Numbered from the stretch's first letter, positions 1-8,240 are shown. The stretch: DNA of 13,110 nucleotides from CAYMSF01 sp964542255 (GCA_964542255.1 CAZITV010000052.1:1-13110); one strand, 5' to 3'. A program made the numbers and translations. Notes: generated from the letters alone by a model not told the origin.

Positions 1-120
1 ACTATTCAGTATTAATCATCACCATTATGTTGATTTCATCGTTTGAAGCGGTAAATTAGTATTGTTTCAGGCATAACGCCGTGAACGGGATAACCAACAA
101 AGTGATACTGGAAAATAGTG
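1..120. other. Leader region upstream of the A2M gene
   Basis: This short stretch holds no complete gene. One forward frame is open from position 3 to a TAG at 57-59 and reads as about 18 mostly hydrophobic residues. It could be the tail of an upstream gene but is too short to judge. I could not find a convincing -35/-10 pair. The only useful signal is a weak GGA (110-112) placed 8 nt before the ATG at 121. Confidence 0.4.
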
Positions 121-3100
121 ATGATTAGATTTCTTTTTCATTATATGATATTCTTGGCGGTTGCCGGTTTGGTGTGGACTAGCCCAGTGGCATTCGGCGC
201 TGACGCCGCAGGATTATTTAAGTCCGGCAGCAAGGAGCAGAAAAAGGGAAATCACCGTGACGCGCTGGCACTCTATCAAGAAGCGTTAAGCAACGGTGAG
301 AAATTTGATGACCGCAGATTATGCTTCGCCAAAGCAGTAGAATGTTTGAATCAACTGGGCGATACTGCCGAATTTGACCGTTTCAGCGCCGCAGTACTGG
401 CACAATACCCCAATGACCCGGAGCTGCTAACGGCAGTCGCCAAATCTTACCTCAACGCAAATCACAGCGGATTTCTGATAGGCGGAGAATTTATCCGCGG
501 CTACTCCAACAGCGGCGGGGAGTCGGTGGATGGGCTGGAACGTGACCGGGTAACTGCACTGCGGCTACTGTTGAAGGCAATTGAGAAAGCTAACGGCAGT
601 ACCTCTGCGGCACATAACGTCGAAATCTACCTCAACCTAGCTCATGCCCTGCGCGCCGGCCGCAGTAATAATTCGGTTTACAAACTGCAATACTTGACCG
701 ATTTGAGTGTTATGCCGCCTTTCGAAAGAATGTACGGCAATTTTTTCATGGGCCGGATTAATATGATTGGCGCACCGGTGGACCGCGATGGTCAGCCGGT
801 TTATTATCGTTCGCCGCCTATCTGGAATGCCGCAGTCAATGATGGTGAACGCTGGCGGTGGTCGCTGCGGCTGGCGGAAAAATGCGGTTACGCCTCAGCA
901 TCGTATGATTTTGCATTTTTTCTCTATCAGCAGTTTGATGTCTATACCGCGCTTGGTTTAAACGGGCGCGGCGACAACATTACCGCTGATGACGGACAAT
1001 TCGCGCTCAGCAGCTTATCCGATGAAGAAACCATTGCCGGACTGGCAAATGGCATCAAAAAAATAAAACTTCCCACGGAATTCAATTATATTAAAATTCT
1101 GCAGCAGCTGGCTGAATCTAAATCTCCTGACGCGGCCAAAGCGCTGACGTTGCTGGCGCAAATCTATCAATCACGGATGCAGTTCAAACGCGCTGCGGAG
1201 TGCTACACCAATCTGCTCAGCCGGTTTGGTGATGATAACAGCAAAAGCCGAGCACATAAACTGGAACAAATTACCGGCAATCTCGGCAACTTTCTGGAGT
1301 CCGGGGTTTTTGCCGCGGGCGAGGCTCCGACCTTGTATCTGCAGTACCGCAACGCCCCTGCCGCCACTATTATGGTCCGCAAAATCAATCTGGATTTATT
1401 TTTAAGCGATATCAAGAGCACACTCCGCAGCGGCAAAATTGATAAAACTCTGGATGCGTGCAATTACAGTCCGGAGCAAATCGGCAACGCCCTGATTAGA
1501 CAACATGGCGAGAACTATTTACTGGGGCAAATTGCCGAATTTAATGAAATTTTGGCCCCGGATAAACGGCACCGTGACAATATCGCCCCAATCAAAATTC
1601 CAGTCAGCGCCGCAGGGGCCTATCTGGTAATGGCAAAATTGCCGAATGGAAATCGTCCGATGCAGGTGGTGTGGCTGACGGATGCCGCGATTATCGGCAA
1701 AACCTCCGGAAATACCCGGTTTTACGCGACTCTTGACGCAGCAAACGGCAAACCGCTGCCGGCAAAACTAAGTTTTTTCGGAGTGAAACGTGAATATGTG
1801 GAGAATAAAGAAGAAATCGCACGGCTGGGCAGCCGTTACCGCATATCGGTTCACGAGTTTGATGTGGACTCGGACACCCGCGGGTTCTATTTGATGGAAT
1901 CCGCCAAATTGCGCCAGGATCATCAATATTTAGTCACCGCAAAATCTGCCGACGGCAAAACCGCAGTGCAAAACTATTCATGGTTCTACGGCGCTTCTGG
2001 TGAAAACATCACTGACACCAGACGAAAAACCTACTGCATCACCGATTGCCCAATTTACCGGCCCGGACAAAAAGTTTCATTCAAATACTGGATACGCAAT
2101 ACCGACTATGACCGCAATATTCAAGATAGTTCAGGAAAAAAATGTACCGTTACGGTCACAACTCCGCGCGGTCAAAAAGCCTTTGAACAATCATTCACTA
2201 TTGACCAGGGTGGCGCCTTCGCGGGAAGCTTCCAGTTACCTGCCGCCGCAGAACTCGGCACATATAATATCACTACCGCAGAATTTGGCGGCAATGCCGC
2301 CTTTAAAGTTGAAGAATATGTCAAACCGGAATATGAAATTAATTTGATCGTTCCGGAAAGGATTGTTAAAACCGGTGAGATGCTGTCATTCAACCTCCAG
2401 GTGGCATATTATTTTGGCGCTCCTGTGGTCAATGCCAAAATCAGATATAAAGTTGTACGCCATTTTCTCCCGGAAAATCCCCTGCCATTGACGCCGTGGC
2501 GATGGCTCTATAGTGATGACACGCGGCGCATTCCGAACATAAAAGTCGCGGGACGTGCCGCGATTGCCTGCCCGCCGGATTCAGTCCCGGAAACCGTAAT
2601 GTCCGGTGAAATTATCTCCGACAGTTACGGTAAAGCTGAATTGACGCTGGATACCGCTTCTGTCAAAGCACTCTACGGCAATATTGACTGCCGTTATGTG
2701 GTAACTGCAGAAACAGAGGATTGTTCCGGGCACACCGTTTACGCAGTTAAATCACTGATTACCGCCGGCAAACCGTTCAAGGTATTCTGCTGGAGCGACA
2801 ATGGTTTTTACCGTACTGACGAACCGGCAGTGCTGAAACTGCAGGCGGTAACTGCCGACAACAAAAATGTTACCGGCAGCGCGGCAATCAAAATAACCCG
2901 CAGCTCGATTGATAAGAATGGCAAACCTGTGGAAATTACCGTCAAAGAAACCAAGCTGGCAGTTGACGGTACCGCAACATTGAAATTTAAAACCGGTGAA
3001 GAGGGTTTGTACCGGGTTAACTGCGACATCACCGACAATTCCGGCAATTCGGTTCGCGGCAAATGTATTATCCGGGTTTTTGGCGAAAAGAAGGTTGAAG

Positions 3101-6087
3101 ACAATTATGCGTTTCAACCGCTAGAAATCTTGACCGGCAAGTCTGAATATCAACCCGGCGATAATGTTGAGATTGCCGTTGGCTGCAGTGGAAAAAATAG
3201 TTCTGTCCTGCTGTTTTCCCGCGTCGAGCAGAACAAAGACGCGGCAATGCCGGAACTGCTGGAAGTGCGCGACCACATTGCCAGGACTAGTTTCAATATC
3301 CGTGCCGCGGATATGCCCAATATTTTTATTGAAGCGTGGGCTGTTGTTGACGGGAAAATTTATAACGAAGTCAAGCAGATTTTAATTCCTCCGGAAAAAA
3401 AGGTACTGAATATCGCCGTAACACCGCTGGAAAAATCCTATAAGCCGGGACAGAAAGCCGGATTCAAAATCAAGGTTACCGATTTGGGCGGCGCTCCAGT
3501 AGCGGCTAATCTGACAGTAACCGGTTATGACAAAGCCGTTGAATACATCAGCGGCGGCTCCAATGTTCCCGATATTAACGCCGCTTTCTGGGGCTGGACT
3601 CGATTTTTTCAGCCCAATTATCAGTCAAATTTAAGCACCAAATTTTATAATTTGCACTATCACGGCGACAAAACGATGCAGCCCCTGAACAATGGCAGTT
3701 GGTTAGGCGGAGTTCAGCCGCACAGCCGCCTCTATGGCGCGGCTAATGCTAATGTAATGGCCATGGGCGCCGCCTCAGCTGAATCAGATAAAATGGTGGA
3801 AGTTCCATCTGCCAGCGATGATACTGTTCGGGATTCCACCGTACGCAAGAATTTTTCTGACAGCCTGCTGTGGGTTTCGGAAATTACCACAAATCAGTTC
3901 GGAGAAGCGGAAATTTTTGCCACCCTCCCGGACAATTTGACGACATGGAAAATCCGTGCCTGGGGCATCGGCAGCGATGTAAATGTCGGACAGGGCGAAA
4001 CCGAGTTGGCAATTAGTAAAAATTTTATCGTCAGGTTGATTCTGCCGCGGTTTCTCACCGAAGATGATGAAGCAACCATCACCGGCATCATCCATAACTA
4101 CAGCAAAAATCCGGAAGCGGCAACCGTTTCATTACATTTAGAGGGCAATGCCATCCGCTCCATTGATACCGCTGACCGTGAAGTCAGCGTCATGCCCAAA
4201 AATCAAGCGGTCTGCGAATGGCGGGTACGCGCCTTTAAAAACGGCAATGCTGCAATTGAAATCAACGCAAATGGCAAAAATTTCACTGATGCGGTAAAAT
4301 TGCCGATACCAGTCCTGATCCACGGGCAAGAAAAACAATCCGCCGCGGCCGGATGTTTAACCGACGACAGCCCCAACCGCGTTTTCCTAACTTTAAATGT
4401 TCCGGAAGAACGCATTCCGGAATCAACACTGCTGACAGTAAAATGTTCATCCGGTATCGCTGGAACAGTGATTGAGTCACTGCCGTTTCTTGCCGCCGCG
4501 GGTAGCGGCAACGATTCCATATCGGTTTCTGCCCGCTTCGCCACAGTGGCAACAGTCATGAAGGCACTGAAAAAATACAATATTAAACTTGATGAAATTA
4601 TCCCGCGACAGATTATTTCCGGAGAAAACAGCGAGTTCCCGTCCATGCCGGTTTCAGACCCGGTAAAGCTGCAGGAGATAGTCAACACCAATCTTGACAA
4701 AATCGCGGTTATGCAGAACGCTGACGGCGGCTGGGGATGGTTTTCAGGTTTCGGGGAAACCTCCTGGGTTGATACTACCGCCACTGTGGTAACCGGATTG
4801 ATTCAGGCAAAAAATAGCGGTGCTGCAGTTGACGCTGACCTGCTTGCCCGCGGCATCAACTGGCTTAAAGTATGGCAAAATAATAACCTGCAAAAAAATC
4901 AACAGCGCATTGCCAAAAAACAAACCGCAGCAGTAAGCAATATTGACGCTGCAGTGCTTTATATCCTGACCCGCGCCGGGTACGGTAACCGCGCCATGAC
5001 TGATTTACTTTACGAACACCGCTCCCAGCTCAGTCTGAGCGCACTTGCCATGCTTGGCTTGACGATGAAGGAATTAAATGATTCAGAACGGCTGCAAATG
5101 CTCCTGACTAATCTCAAACAGTACCTGTTTATCAATGATGAAAACCACACCGCATATCTCAAACTGCCCGGCAATCATTACAATTGGAACTGGTATGAAA
5201 ACGAGATTGTAACCCAGGCTTACTATTTGAAATTATTAAGCAGTTGCGCGCCGCGCGACCCTGTTACCCGCGGGCTGGCCTGCTATCTCGCTGCCAACCG
5301 CGCTAACGCCGCATACTGGAACTCAATCCGCGACACCGCTCTTTGCGTTGACGCATTGTCCGATTATTATACCGCCGCCGGAGAAGATAAAACCATGGTA
5401 AATGCTGAAATTTATTTCGATGGGCAGTTACGCAAAAAATTTGAGTTCAACGCTGGCAAGCCTTCCCAGGTCAGCGTTGATACCCAGCTCAGCAGCAGTG
5501 AAATCAGCTCCGGCAGGCACACAGTTGAAATACGGCGGTATGGCACCGGCAATCTTTTTTATAACTCCGCGCTGACGTACTTTTCTTTAGAAAAATTTAT
5601 CACATCTTCAGGTGGCGACCTAAAAATTGAACGCCGTTACTACCGTATTACCGAGGAAACCGCTAAGAAACCAGAACCTGGTCTGGGCGGTACGCCGCAA
5701 ATTATCAATACTACAGTTTTGAAAAAAACTCTGCTTAAACCTGATGAGCAAGTTAAACTCGGCGATATCATTGAAGTTGAACTGCTCGTCACTTCCGCCA
5801 ATGACTATGATTACATCACCATCTCCGACTACAAAGTCCCGGGATTTGAACCACAACAGATTCTCAGCGGGTATTCGTATGAAAACTTAGGCGCATACAT
5901 GGAGTTCCGCAACAATACCATAAAATTCCATCTGCGCGCACTACCCCGCGGCAAACACGCCGTAACCTACCGGGTCAAGGCTGAAATCCAAGGCATCTTC
6001 AGTGCCGTACCGGCCGCGGCCAAAGCAGTTTACTCACCTCAACTAAGAGCTAATTCCAATGAAAATACATTCAATGTGGGGTTATAA
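121..6087 (+). CDS. Bacterial alpha-2-macroglobulin family protein, TPR-containing, lacking the thioester motif
   Basis: This is a very large exported A2M-like protein, presumably a periplasmic protease trap or envelope-defence factor by family analogy. The frame opens with GTG at 118, but ATG at 121 is preferred: a GGA lies 8 nt upstream and it gives a clean Sec signal peptide ending near AFGADA (about residue 28), with no lipobox Cys. Residue numbers here count from the GTG, 1989 in all. Residues 31-115 and 335-372 look like TPR helices. MG (beta-sandwich) domains follow, with the characteristic YRPGQKVSF (647-655), SYKPGQ (1107-1112) and LPDNLTTWKIRAWG (1270-1283) motifs. A small-residue, charged stretch at about 1200-1245 sits where the bait region lies. 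The helical domain carries NADGGWGWFSG (1534-1544). The C-terminal MG10-like domain spans about 1860-1985. Where a CxEQ thioester would be expected, about 1455-1470, the sequence is LPFLAAAGSGNDSISVSARF, with no Cys-x-Glu-Gln, so covalent trapping is unlikely. No pbpC neighbour is present. Confidence 0.93.
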   Translation: MIRFLFHYMIFLAVAGLVWTSPVAFGADAAGLFKSGSKEQKKGNHRDALALYQEALSNGEKFDDRRLCFAKAVECLNQLGDTAEFDRFSAAVLAQYPNDPELLTAVAKSYLNANHSGFLIGGEFIRGYSNSGGESVDGLERDRVTALRLLLKAIEKANGSTSAAHNVEIYLNLAHALRAGRSNNSVYKLQYLTDLSVMPPFERMYGNFFMGRINMIGAPVDRDGQPVYYRSPPIWNAAVNDGERWRWSLRLAEKCGYASASYDFAFFLYQQFDVYTALGLNGRGDNITADDGQFALSSLSDEETIAGLANGIKKIKLPTEFNYIKILQQLAESKSPDAAKALTLLAQIYQSRMQFKRAAECYTNLLSRFGDDNSKSRAHKLEQITGNLGNFLESGVFAAGEAPTLYLQYRNAPAATIMVRKINLDLFLSDIKSTLRSGKIDKTLDACNYSPEQIGNALIRQHGENYLLGQIAEFNEILAPDKRHRDNIAPIKIPVSAAGAYLVMAKLPNGNRPMQVVWLTDAAIIGKTSGNTRFYATLDAANGKPLPAKLSFFGVKREYVENKEEIARLGSRYRISVHEFDVDSDTRGFYLMESAKLRQDHQYLVTAKSADGKTAVQNYSWFYGASGENITDTRRKTYCITDCPIYRPGQKVSFKYWIRNTDYDRNIQDSSGKKCTVTVTTPRGQKAFEQSFTIDQGGAFAGSFQLPAAAELGTYNITTAEFGGNAAFKVEEYVKPEYEINLIVPERIVKTGEMLSFNLQVAYYFGAPVVNAKIRYKVVRHFLPENPLPLTPWRWLYSDDTRRIPNIKVAGRAAIACPPDSVPETVMSGEIISDSYGKAELTLDTASVKALYGNIDCRYVVTAETEDCSGHTVYAVKSLITAGKPFKVFCWSDNGFYRTDEPAVLKLQAVTADNKNVTGSAAIKITRSSIDKNGKPVEITVKETKLAVDGTATLKFKTGEEGLYRVNCDITDNSGNSVRGKCIIRVFGEKKVEDNYAFQPLEILTGKSEYQPGDNVEIAVGCSGKNSSVLLFSRVEQNKDAAMPELLEVRDHIARTSFNIRAADMPNIFIEAWAVVDGKIYNEVKQILIPPEKKVLNIAVTPLEKSYKPGQKAGFKIKVTDLGGAPVAANLTVTGYDKAVEYISGGSNVPDINAAFWGWTRFFQPNYQSNLSTKFYNLHYHGDKTMQPLNNGSWLGGVQPHSRLYGAANANVMAMGAASAESDKMVEVPSASDDTVRDSTVRKNFSDSLLWVSEITTNQFGEAEIFATLPDNLTTWKIRAWGIGSDVNVGQGETELAISKNFIVRLILPRFLTEDDEATITGIIHNYSKNPEAATVSLHLEGNAIRSIDTADREVSVMPKNQAVCEWRVRAFKNGNAAIEINANGKNFTDAVKLPIPVLIHGQEKQSAAAGCLTDDSPNRVFLTLNVPEERIPESTLLTVKCSSGIAGTVIESLPFLAAAGSGNDSISVSARFATVATVMKALKKYNIKLDEIIPRQIISGENSEFPSMPVSDPVKLQEIVNTNLDKIAVMQNADGGWGWFSGFGETSWVDTTATVVTGLIQAKNSGAAVDADLLARGINWLKVWQNNNLQKNQQRIAKKQTAAVSNIDAAVLYILTRAGYGNRAMTDLLYEHRSQLSLSALAMLGLTMKELNDSERLQMLLTNLKQYLFINDENHTAYLKLPGNHYNWNWYENEIVTQAYYLKLLSSCAPRDPVTRGLACYLAANRANAAYWNSIRDTALCVDALSDYYTAAGEDKTMVNAEIYFDGQLRKKFEFNAGKPSQVSVDTQLSSSEISSGRHTVEIRRYGTGNLFYNSALTYFSLEKFITSSGGDLKIERRYYRITEETAKKPEPGLGGTPQIINTTVLKKTLLKPDEQVKLGDIIEVELLVTSANDYDYITISDYKVPGFEPQQILSGYSYENLGAYMEFRNNTIKFHLRALPRGKHAVTYRVKAEIQGIFSAVPAAAKAVYSPQLRANSNENTFNVGL

Positions 6088-6211
6088 CAGTGGATATTAA
6101 CCGTAGGCGTTACAACCAACTGCCGCATAATTCAGTGGGCATAATCGTGGCAGGGGAAATATTTGAACACCTCTTTTCGCCACTAAATTTTATAGCTCAA
6201 TCATCTGCGAT

Positions 6212-6258
6212 TTTATACCAATTCGCTTTCATTGATTGACAAACGATTGGTCTTTGGC
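6212..6258 (+). repeat. 47-bp inverted repeat, copy 1 (element end plus target bases)
   Basis: All 47 bases are identical to the reverse complement of 13049-13095. Forty-three bases (6216-6258) are element terminus. The rest is the TTA target sequence and one further chance T. Identity ends at mismatches at 6211 and 6259. Confidence 0.93.
6213..6215. repeat. Left copy of the TTA target-site duplication
   Basis: This TTA is the Leu codon of the interrupted methyltransferase (Ala-Ile-Leu). It is repeated at 6372-6374 directly after the insertion, where it is followed by AAA CCA GGC (Lys-Pro-Gly). The bases flanking the two copies differ, so the duplication is exactly 3 bp. Confidence 0.75.
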
Positions 6259-6371
6259 ACCGATTTTTGCCATAAATCCTCGTACGATATCCATATCGTC
6301 CTGCGGTTTATAACCAAAATCCATCGCCAAGTTCCTAATCGTTATTGTCTATGACTGATCGCTCATTGGTA
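6216..6371. mobile_element. 156-bp MITE-like insertion element with terminal inverted repeats
   Basis: The ends are TACCAATTCGC (left) and, read inward from the right, TACCAATGAGC, a 9-of-11 match with the first seven bases identical. The element is bounded by TTA on both sides (6213-6215 and 6372-6374), which I read as a 3-bp target duplication because deleting element plus one TTA restores the methyltransferase codons. Forty-four bases of its left end recur perfectly at 13049-13092. It is too short to encode a transposase. A 3-bp TNA duplication occurs in some IS5-family subgroups, but the family here is not identified. Confidence 0.82.
6229..6324 (-). CDS. 31-residue open frame inside the 156-bp element, possible fused ends of a deleted transposase
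   Basis: On the minus strand an AGGA (complement of 6333-6336) lies 8 nt before an ATG at 6322-6324. The frame runs MDFGYKPQDDMDIV... to ...AKDQSFVNQ and stops at 6229-6231, only 13 bp from the element end. The ATG sits about 47 bp inside the opposite end. A start near one terminus and a stop near the other is the layout of an insertion-sequence transposase gene. The frame may therefore be the joined 5' and 3' ends of a transposase after an in-frame internal deletion. I do not recognise the peptide. The last nine codons and the stop are repeated exactly in the second copy at 13049-13078, where the upstream frame is closed by TAA at 13043-13045. Whether any peptide is made is unknown. Confidence 0.35.
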   Translation of the reverse strand: MDFGYKPQDDMDIVRGFMAKIGAKDQSFVNQ

Positions 6372-6374
6372 TTA
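6372..6374. repeat. Right copy of the TTA target-site duplication
   Basis: This is the second copy of the TTA that brackets the 156-bp element. It provides the Leu codon before the KPGG motif of the methyltransferase. Confidence 0.75.
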
Positions 6375-6716
6375 AAACCAGGCGGAATGGTGCTGCTGAC
6401 TACTCCAAATGTCGCATATTTCGGCAACCTCTGCCGACTTGCCTGTGGCAAAAGTATTTTCCCTAATCTCAAAGAATCACATATTTACTCAAAATCTGAA
6501 TGGCGTCCGCATTACCGTGTCTATAGCGCTGAAGAAATCTCAACCTTGATGACCGATGGCGGATTTGTCGAACAACACCATTATATGATTGACAATAAAG
6601 ATGATACCATGCGGGCGCTAAACTGGAAAGAAAAAATTAAAATGCTGATTATCCGCGCCGGATTTATTATCCCGTATTTCCGCAATCAGTATATCGGCAT
6701 ATTCAGAAAAAAATAA

Positions 6717-6899
6717 AACCTTAAAATCCACGGGACACAGAATAAAAATCCTCACGCAGCAGGAGTCTAACGAATGATTTCGTTGTAGCGCCATTCATGT
6801 CGGACGGATGACCTAAACGCCCCTCTCAGAGAGATGCACTACATCAAAACAGCTAGAATATGCTGACCAGTTCCTTTTATCTTGGATGTTCACCAATCA
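6717..6899. other. Convergent intergenic region
   Basis: This gap lies between the methyltransferase remnant and the 3' end of the minus-strand SGNH hydrolase. It contains a small perfect hairpin, AACGAA-TGAT-TTCGTT (6769-6784), without a following T-tract, and a short CTCTC/GAGAG self-complementary stretch near 6825-6836. No convincing intrinsic terminator or conserved gene is visible. Confidence 0.45.
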
Positions 6900-8240
6900 C
6901 TACTTCTTTGGAATGGCGGTTGTTTTATTTGTGTTGGCGCGCGTCAGTATGAGCTTGTAAACATTTTGCGCCATTTGTCCTGAACCTGCTTTTGTTAAGT
7001 GTACGCCATCGCCAATGTCGTATGCCGGTTTAGGCTTAGCTGGAGAAACAGTGTAATCAGTGATTGTTCCATCATTATCTACTAAATTAATGCCGACACT
7101 GGGACAATATGTTGTAAGCCAGGCATTATAAGCTTTTCTTTCGTTATCTTTTGCGGTTGTTAAGAGCGCTACGCCATAACAATTACATAGGAATATATTA
7201 CTTGGTGCCACCCCGCCTTTAATAAGAAGATTTATTATCTCTTGTATATTTTTTTCTACCGTTGCTGCCGATATACCGCGATTAAAATCATTTAACCCTA
7301 TTTTAATCCATATTCTTTGAAATCCCTGGTCTAATAACAGGGTTTGAGCAAAAGCGGCTATTTCTGATGACTGTGACCCGCCAAAGCCAAGATTTGCCAC
7401 CCAATGATTATCCCCTAGAAGGAGCCCCAGCTGATAATGCGGCGGCGAGGTTTGGTCAGGGATGTGGCCAATAGTTCCTAATCGGCATGTTGTGCTGGGG
7501 TCATTACTCCATATTGGTTTACCATCCGAAGCAGAGTCCCCGATAATAGCGATATCTGGAGTGTAAACCTTAACTTCATCAATATATACTGTTCCTGTTT
7601 TAGTCTTATCGGTTCTAAAAGACAACCGGGTTGCCACTGCGCCGGAATAGTTTTTAATTGCCACTTGCTTTTTAGGGTTATACAAATTGTCGGAATAAGA
7701 TTTATCAATCCAGTAGCACCGAACCGTTTTCGCGGCCGGATCAATTACCAGAGTTACTTGATTATATGTAGCGTCTGTCCATGTTACATTTGTCTCTTTG
7801 TCTGTATCTGTAAAAAATGATAATCTATTATTGGTCATTCCCCCGCTTACCGTAATAATCGGATTGTTTGCAGCGTCCAGCAATTCAAAGATGCCAGCAT
7901 TATCAGCGTCAAAATACATATCGTATTCGATTATATATTTTTTTGAAGGGGCGGCAAAGGGGATTTGCGCCACGACATTTAATGTCGTTGACGTATCGCA
8001 TAATTTCAATTTAGTGGAAGCTGCCGCCGGGGCAATACTGGCAGTCCCGCCCGCCTGATTTATTGTCCATCTGGCTAACGTTTCATCAAATCTTTCTAAT
8101 AAAAATAAATTACTCATATCGTTTTCTCTACTGTTGGGGTTAATCTGTGTTTTGTGATCATCACCGCACAAATGGTACGGACATAAACATAACAAACCAA
8201 ACATGATTCCTGCCATTACCACGCTAAACTTCATATCCAT
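6900..8240 (-). CDS. Secreted SGNH/GDSL-family hydrolase with N-terminal beta-sandwich domain
   Basis: This is a 446-residue predicted exported esterase or acylhydrolase. A Sec signal peptide occupies about residues 1-25 (charged start, then VVMAGIMFGLLCLC). There is no good lipobox. Residues about 45-228 are a beta-rich segment (FDETLARWTI, KYIIEYDMYFDA, TVYIDEVKVYTP) that resembles a concanavalin/LamG-like jelly-roll such as those in carbohydrate-active proteins. The catalytic domain begins at 230. Block I is IIGDSASDG with Ser236. Block II is NLGFGGS (283-289). Block III is KIGLND (313-318) with Asn317. Block V is GDGVHLTKAG with Asp411 and His414, completing a Ser-Asp-His set. Likely roles are deacetylation or de-esterification of polysaccharides, but the substrate cannot be read from sequence. 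No clear Shine-Dalgarno precedes the ATG; the second ATG (codon 3) is an equally possible start. It lies 224 bp downstream of the RND gene on the same strand and is probably transcribed separately. Confidence 0.85.
   Translation of the reverse strand: MDMKFSVVMAGIMFGLLCLCPYHLCGDDHKTQINPNSRENDMSNLFLLERFDETLARWTINQAGGTASIAPAAASTKLKLCDTSTTLNVVAQIPFAAPSKKYIIEYDMYFDADNAGIFELLDAANNPIITVSGGMTNNRLSFFTDTDKETNVTWTDATYNQVTLVIDPAAKTVRCYWIDKSYSDNLYNPKKQVAIKNYSGAVATRLSFRTDKTKTGTVYIDEVKVYTPDIAIIGDSASDGKPIWSNDPSTTCRLGTIGHIPDQTSPPHYQLGLLLGDNHWVANLGFGGSQSSEIAAFAQTLLLDQGFQRIWIKIGLNDFNRGISAATVEKNIQEIINLLIKGGVAPSNIFLCNCYGVALLTTAKDNERKAYNAWLTTYCPSVGINLVDNDGTITDYTVSPAKPKPAYDIGDGVHLTKAGSGQMAQNVYKLILTRANTNKTTAIPKK

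Larger units (their letters stand above)
6090..6716 (+). pseudogene. SAM-dependent methyltransferase remnant, 5'-truncated and interrupted by a 156-bp insertion
   Basis: The frame starts at a GTG (6090) two bases after the A2M stop and reads VDINRRRYNQLPHNS, then IIVAGEIFEHLFSPLNFIAQ to position 6215. It resumes at 6372 with LKPGGMVLLTTPNVAYFGNL and runs to TAA at 6714-6716. These correspond to the beta-4 (DxIvAGEVxEHL) and beta-5 (LKPGGxLLLTTPN) parts of a class I methyltransferase. Between them a 156-bp insertion puts TGA (6237-6239) in frame. Removing it with one TTA copy (159 bp) restores ILKPGG exactly. The glycine-rich SAM-binding motif I that should precede the acidic VDIN segment is absent, and the frame is closed by TGA at 6060-6062, so the 5' part was lost separately. 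A TTG at 6345 could start the 3' half (123 codons), but that product would lack the SAM pocket. The original substrate cannot be told. Methyltransferases with this C-terminal style often occur in polysaccharide or glycan clusters, but no such genes are nearby. Confidence 0.85.

Noticed and set aside
3..59. Hydrophobic C-terminal tail of a possible upstream membrane protein
   Set aside because: Only about 18 codons are visible and any frame in AT-rich DNA can look hydrophobic, so it is not called as a gene.
4203..4784. Long minus-strand open frame inside the A2M gene
   Set aside because: It lies wholly opposite conserved A2M coding sequence, its product shows no recognisable domain, and several similar antisense frames occur along the gene as a result of codon composition.
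6769..6784. AACGAA-TGAT-TTCGTT hairpin as a bidirectional terminator
   Set aside because: The stem is only 6 bp and AT-rich, and neither side is followed by a T-tract.
6721..6798. 25-codon minus-strand frame (MNGATTKSF...) in the convergent gap
   Set aside because: It has no ribosome binding site, no recognisable homology and a length expected by chance.
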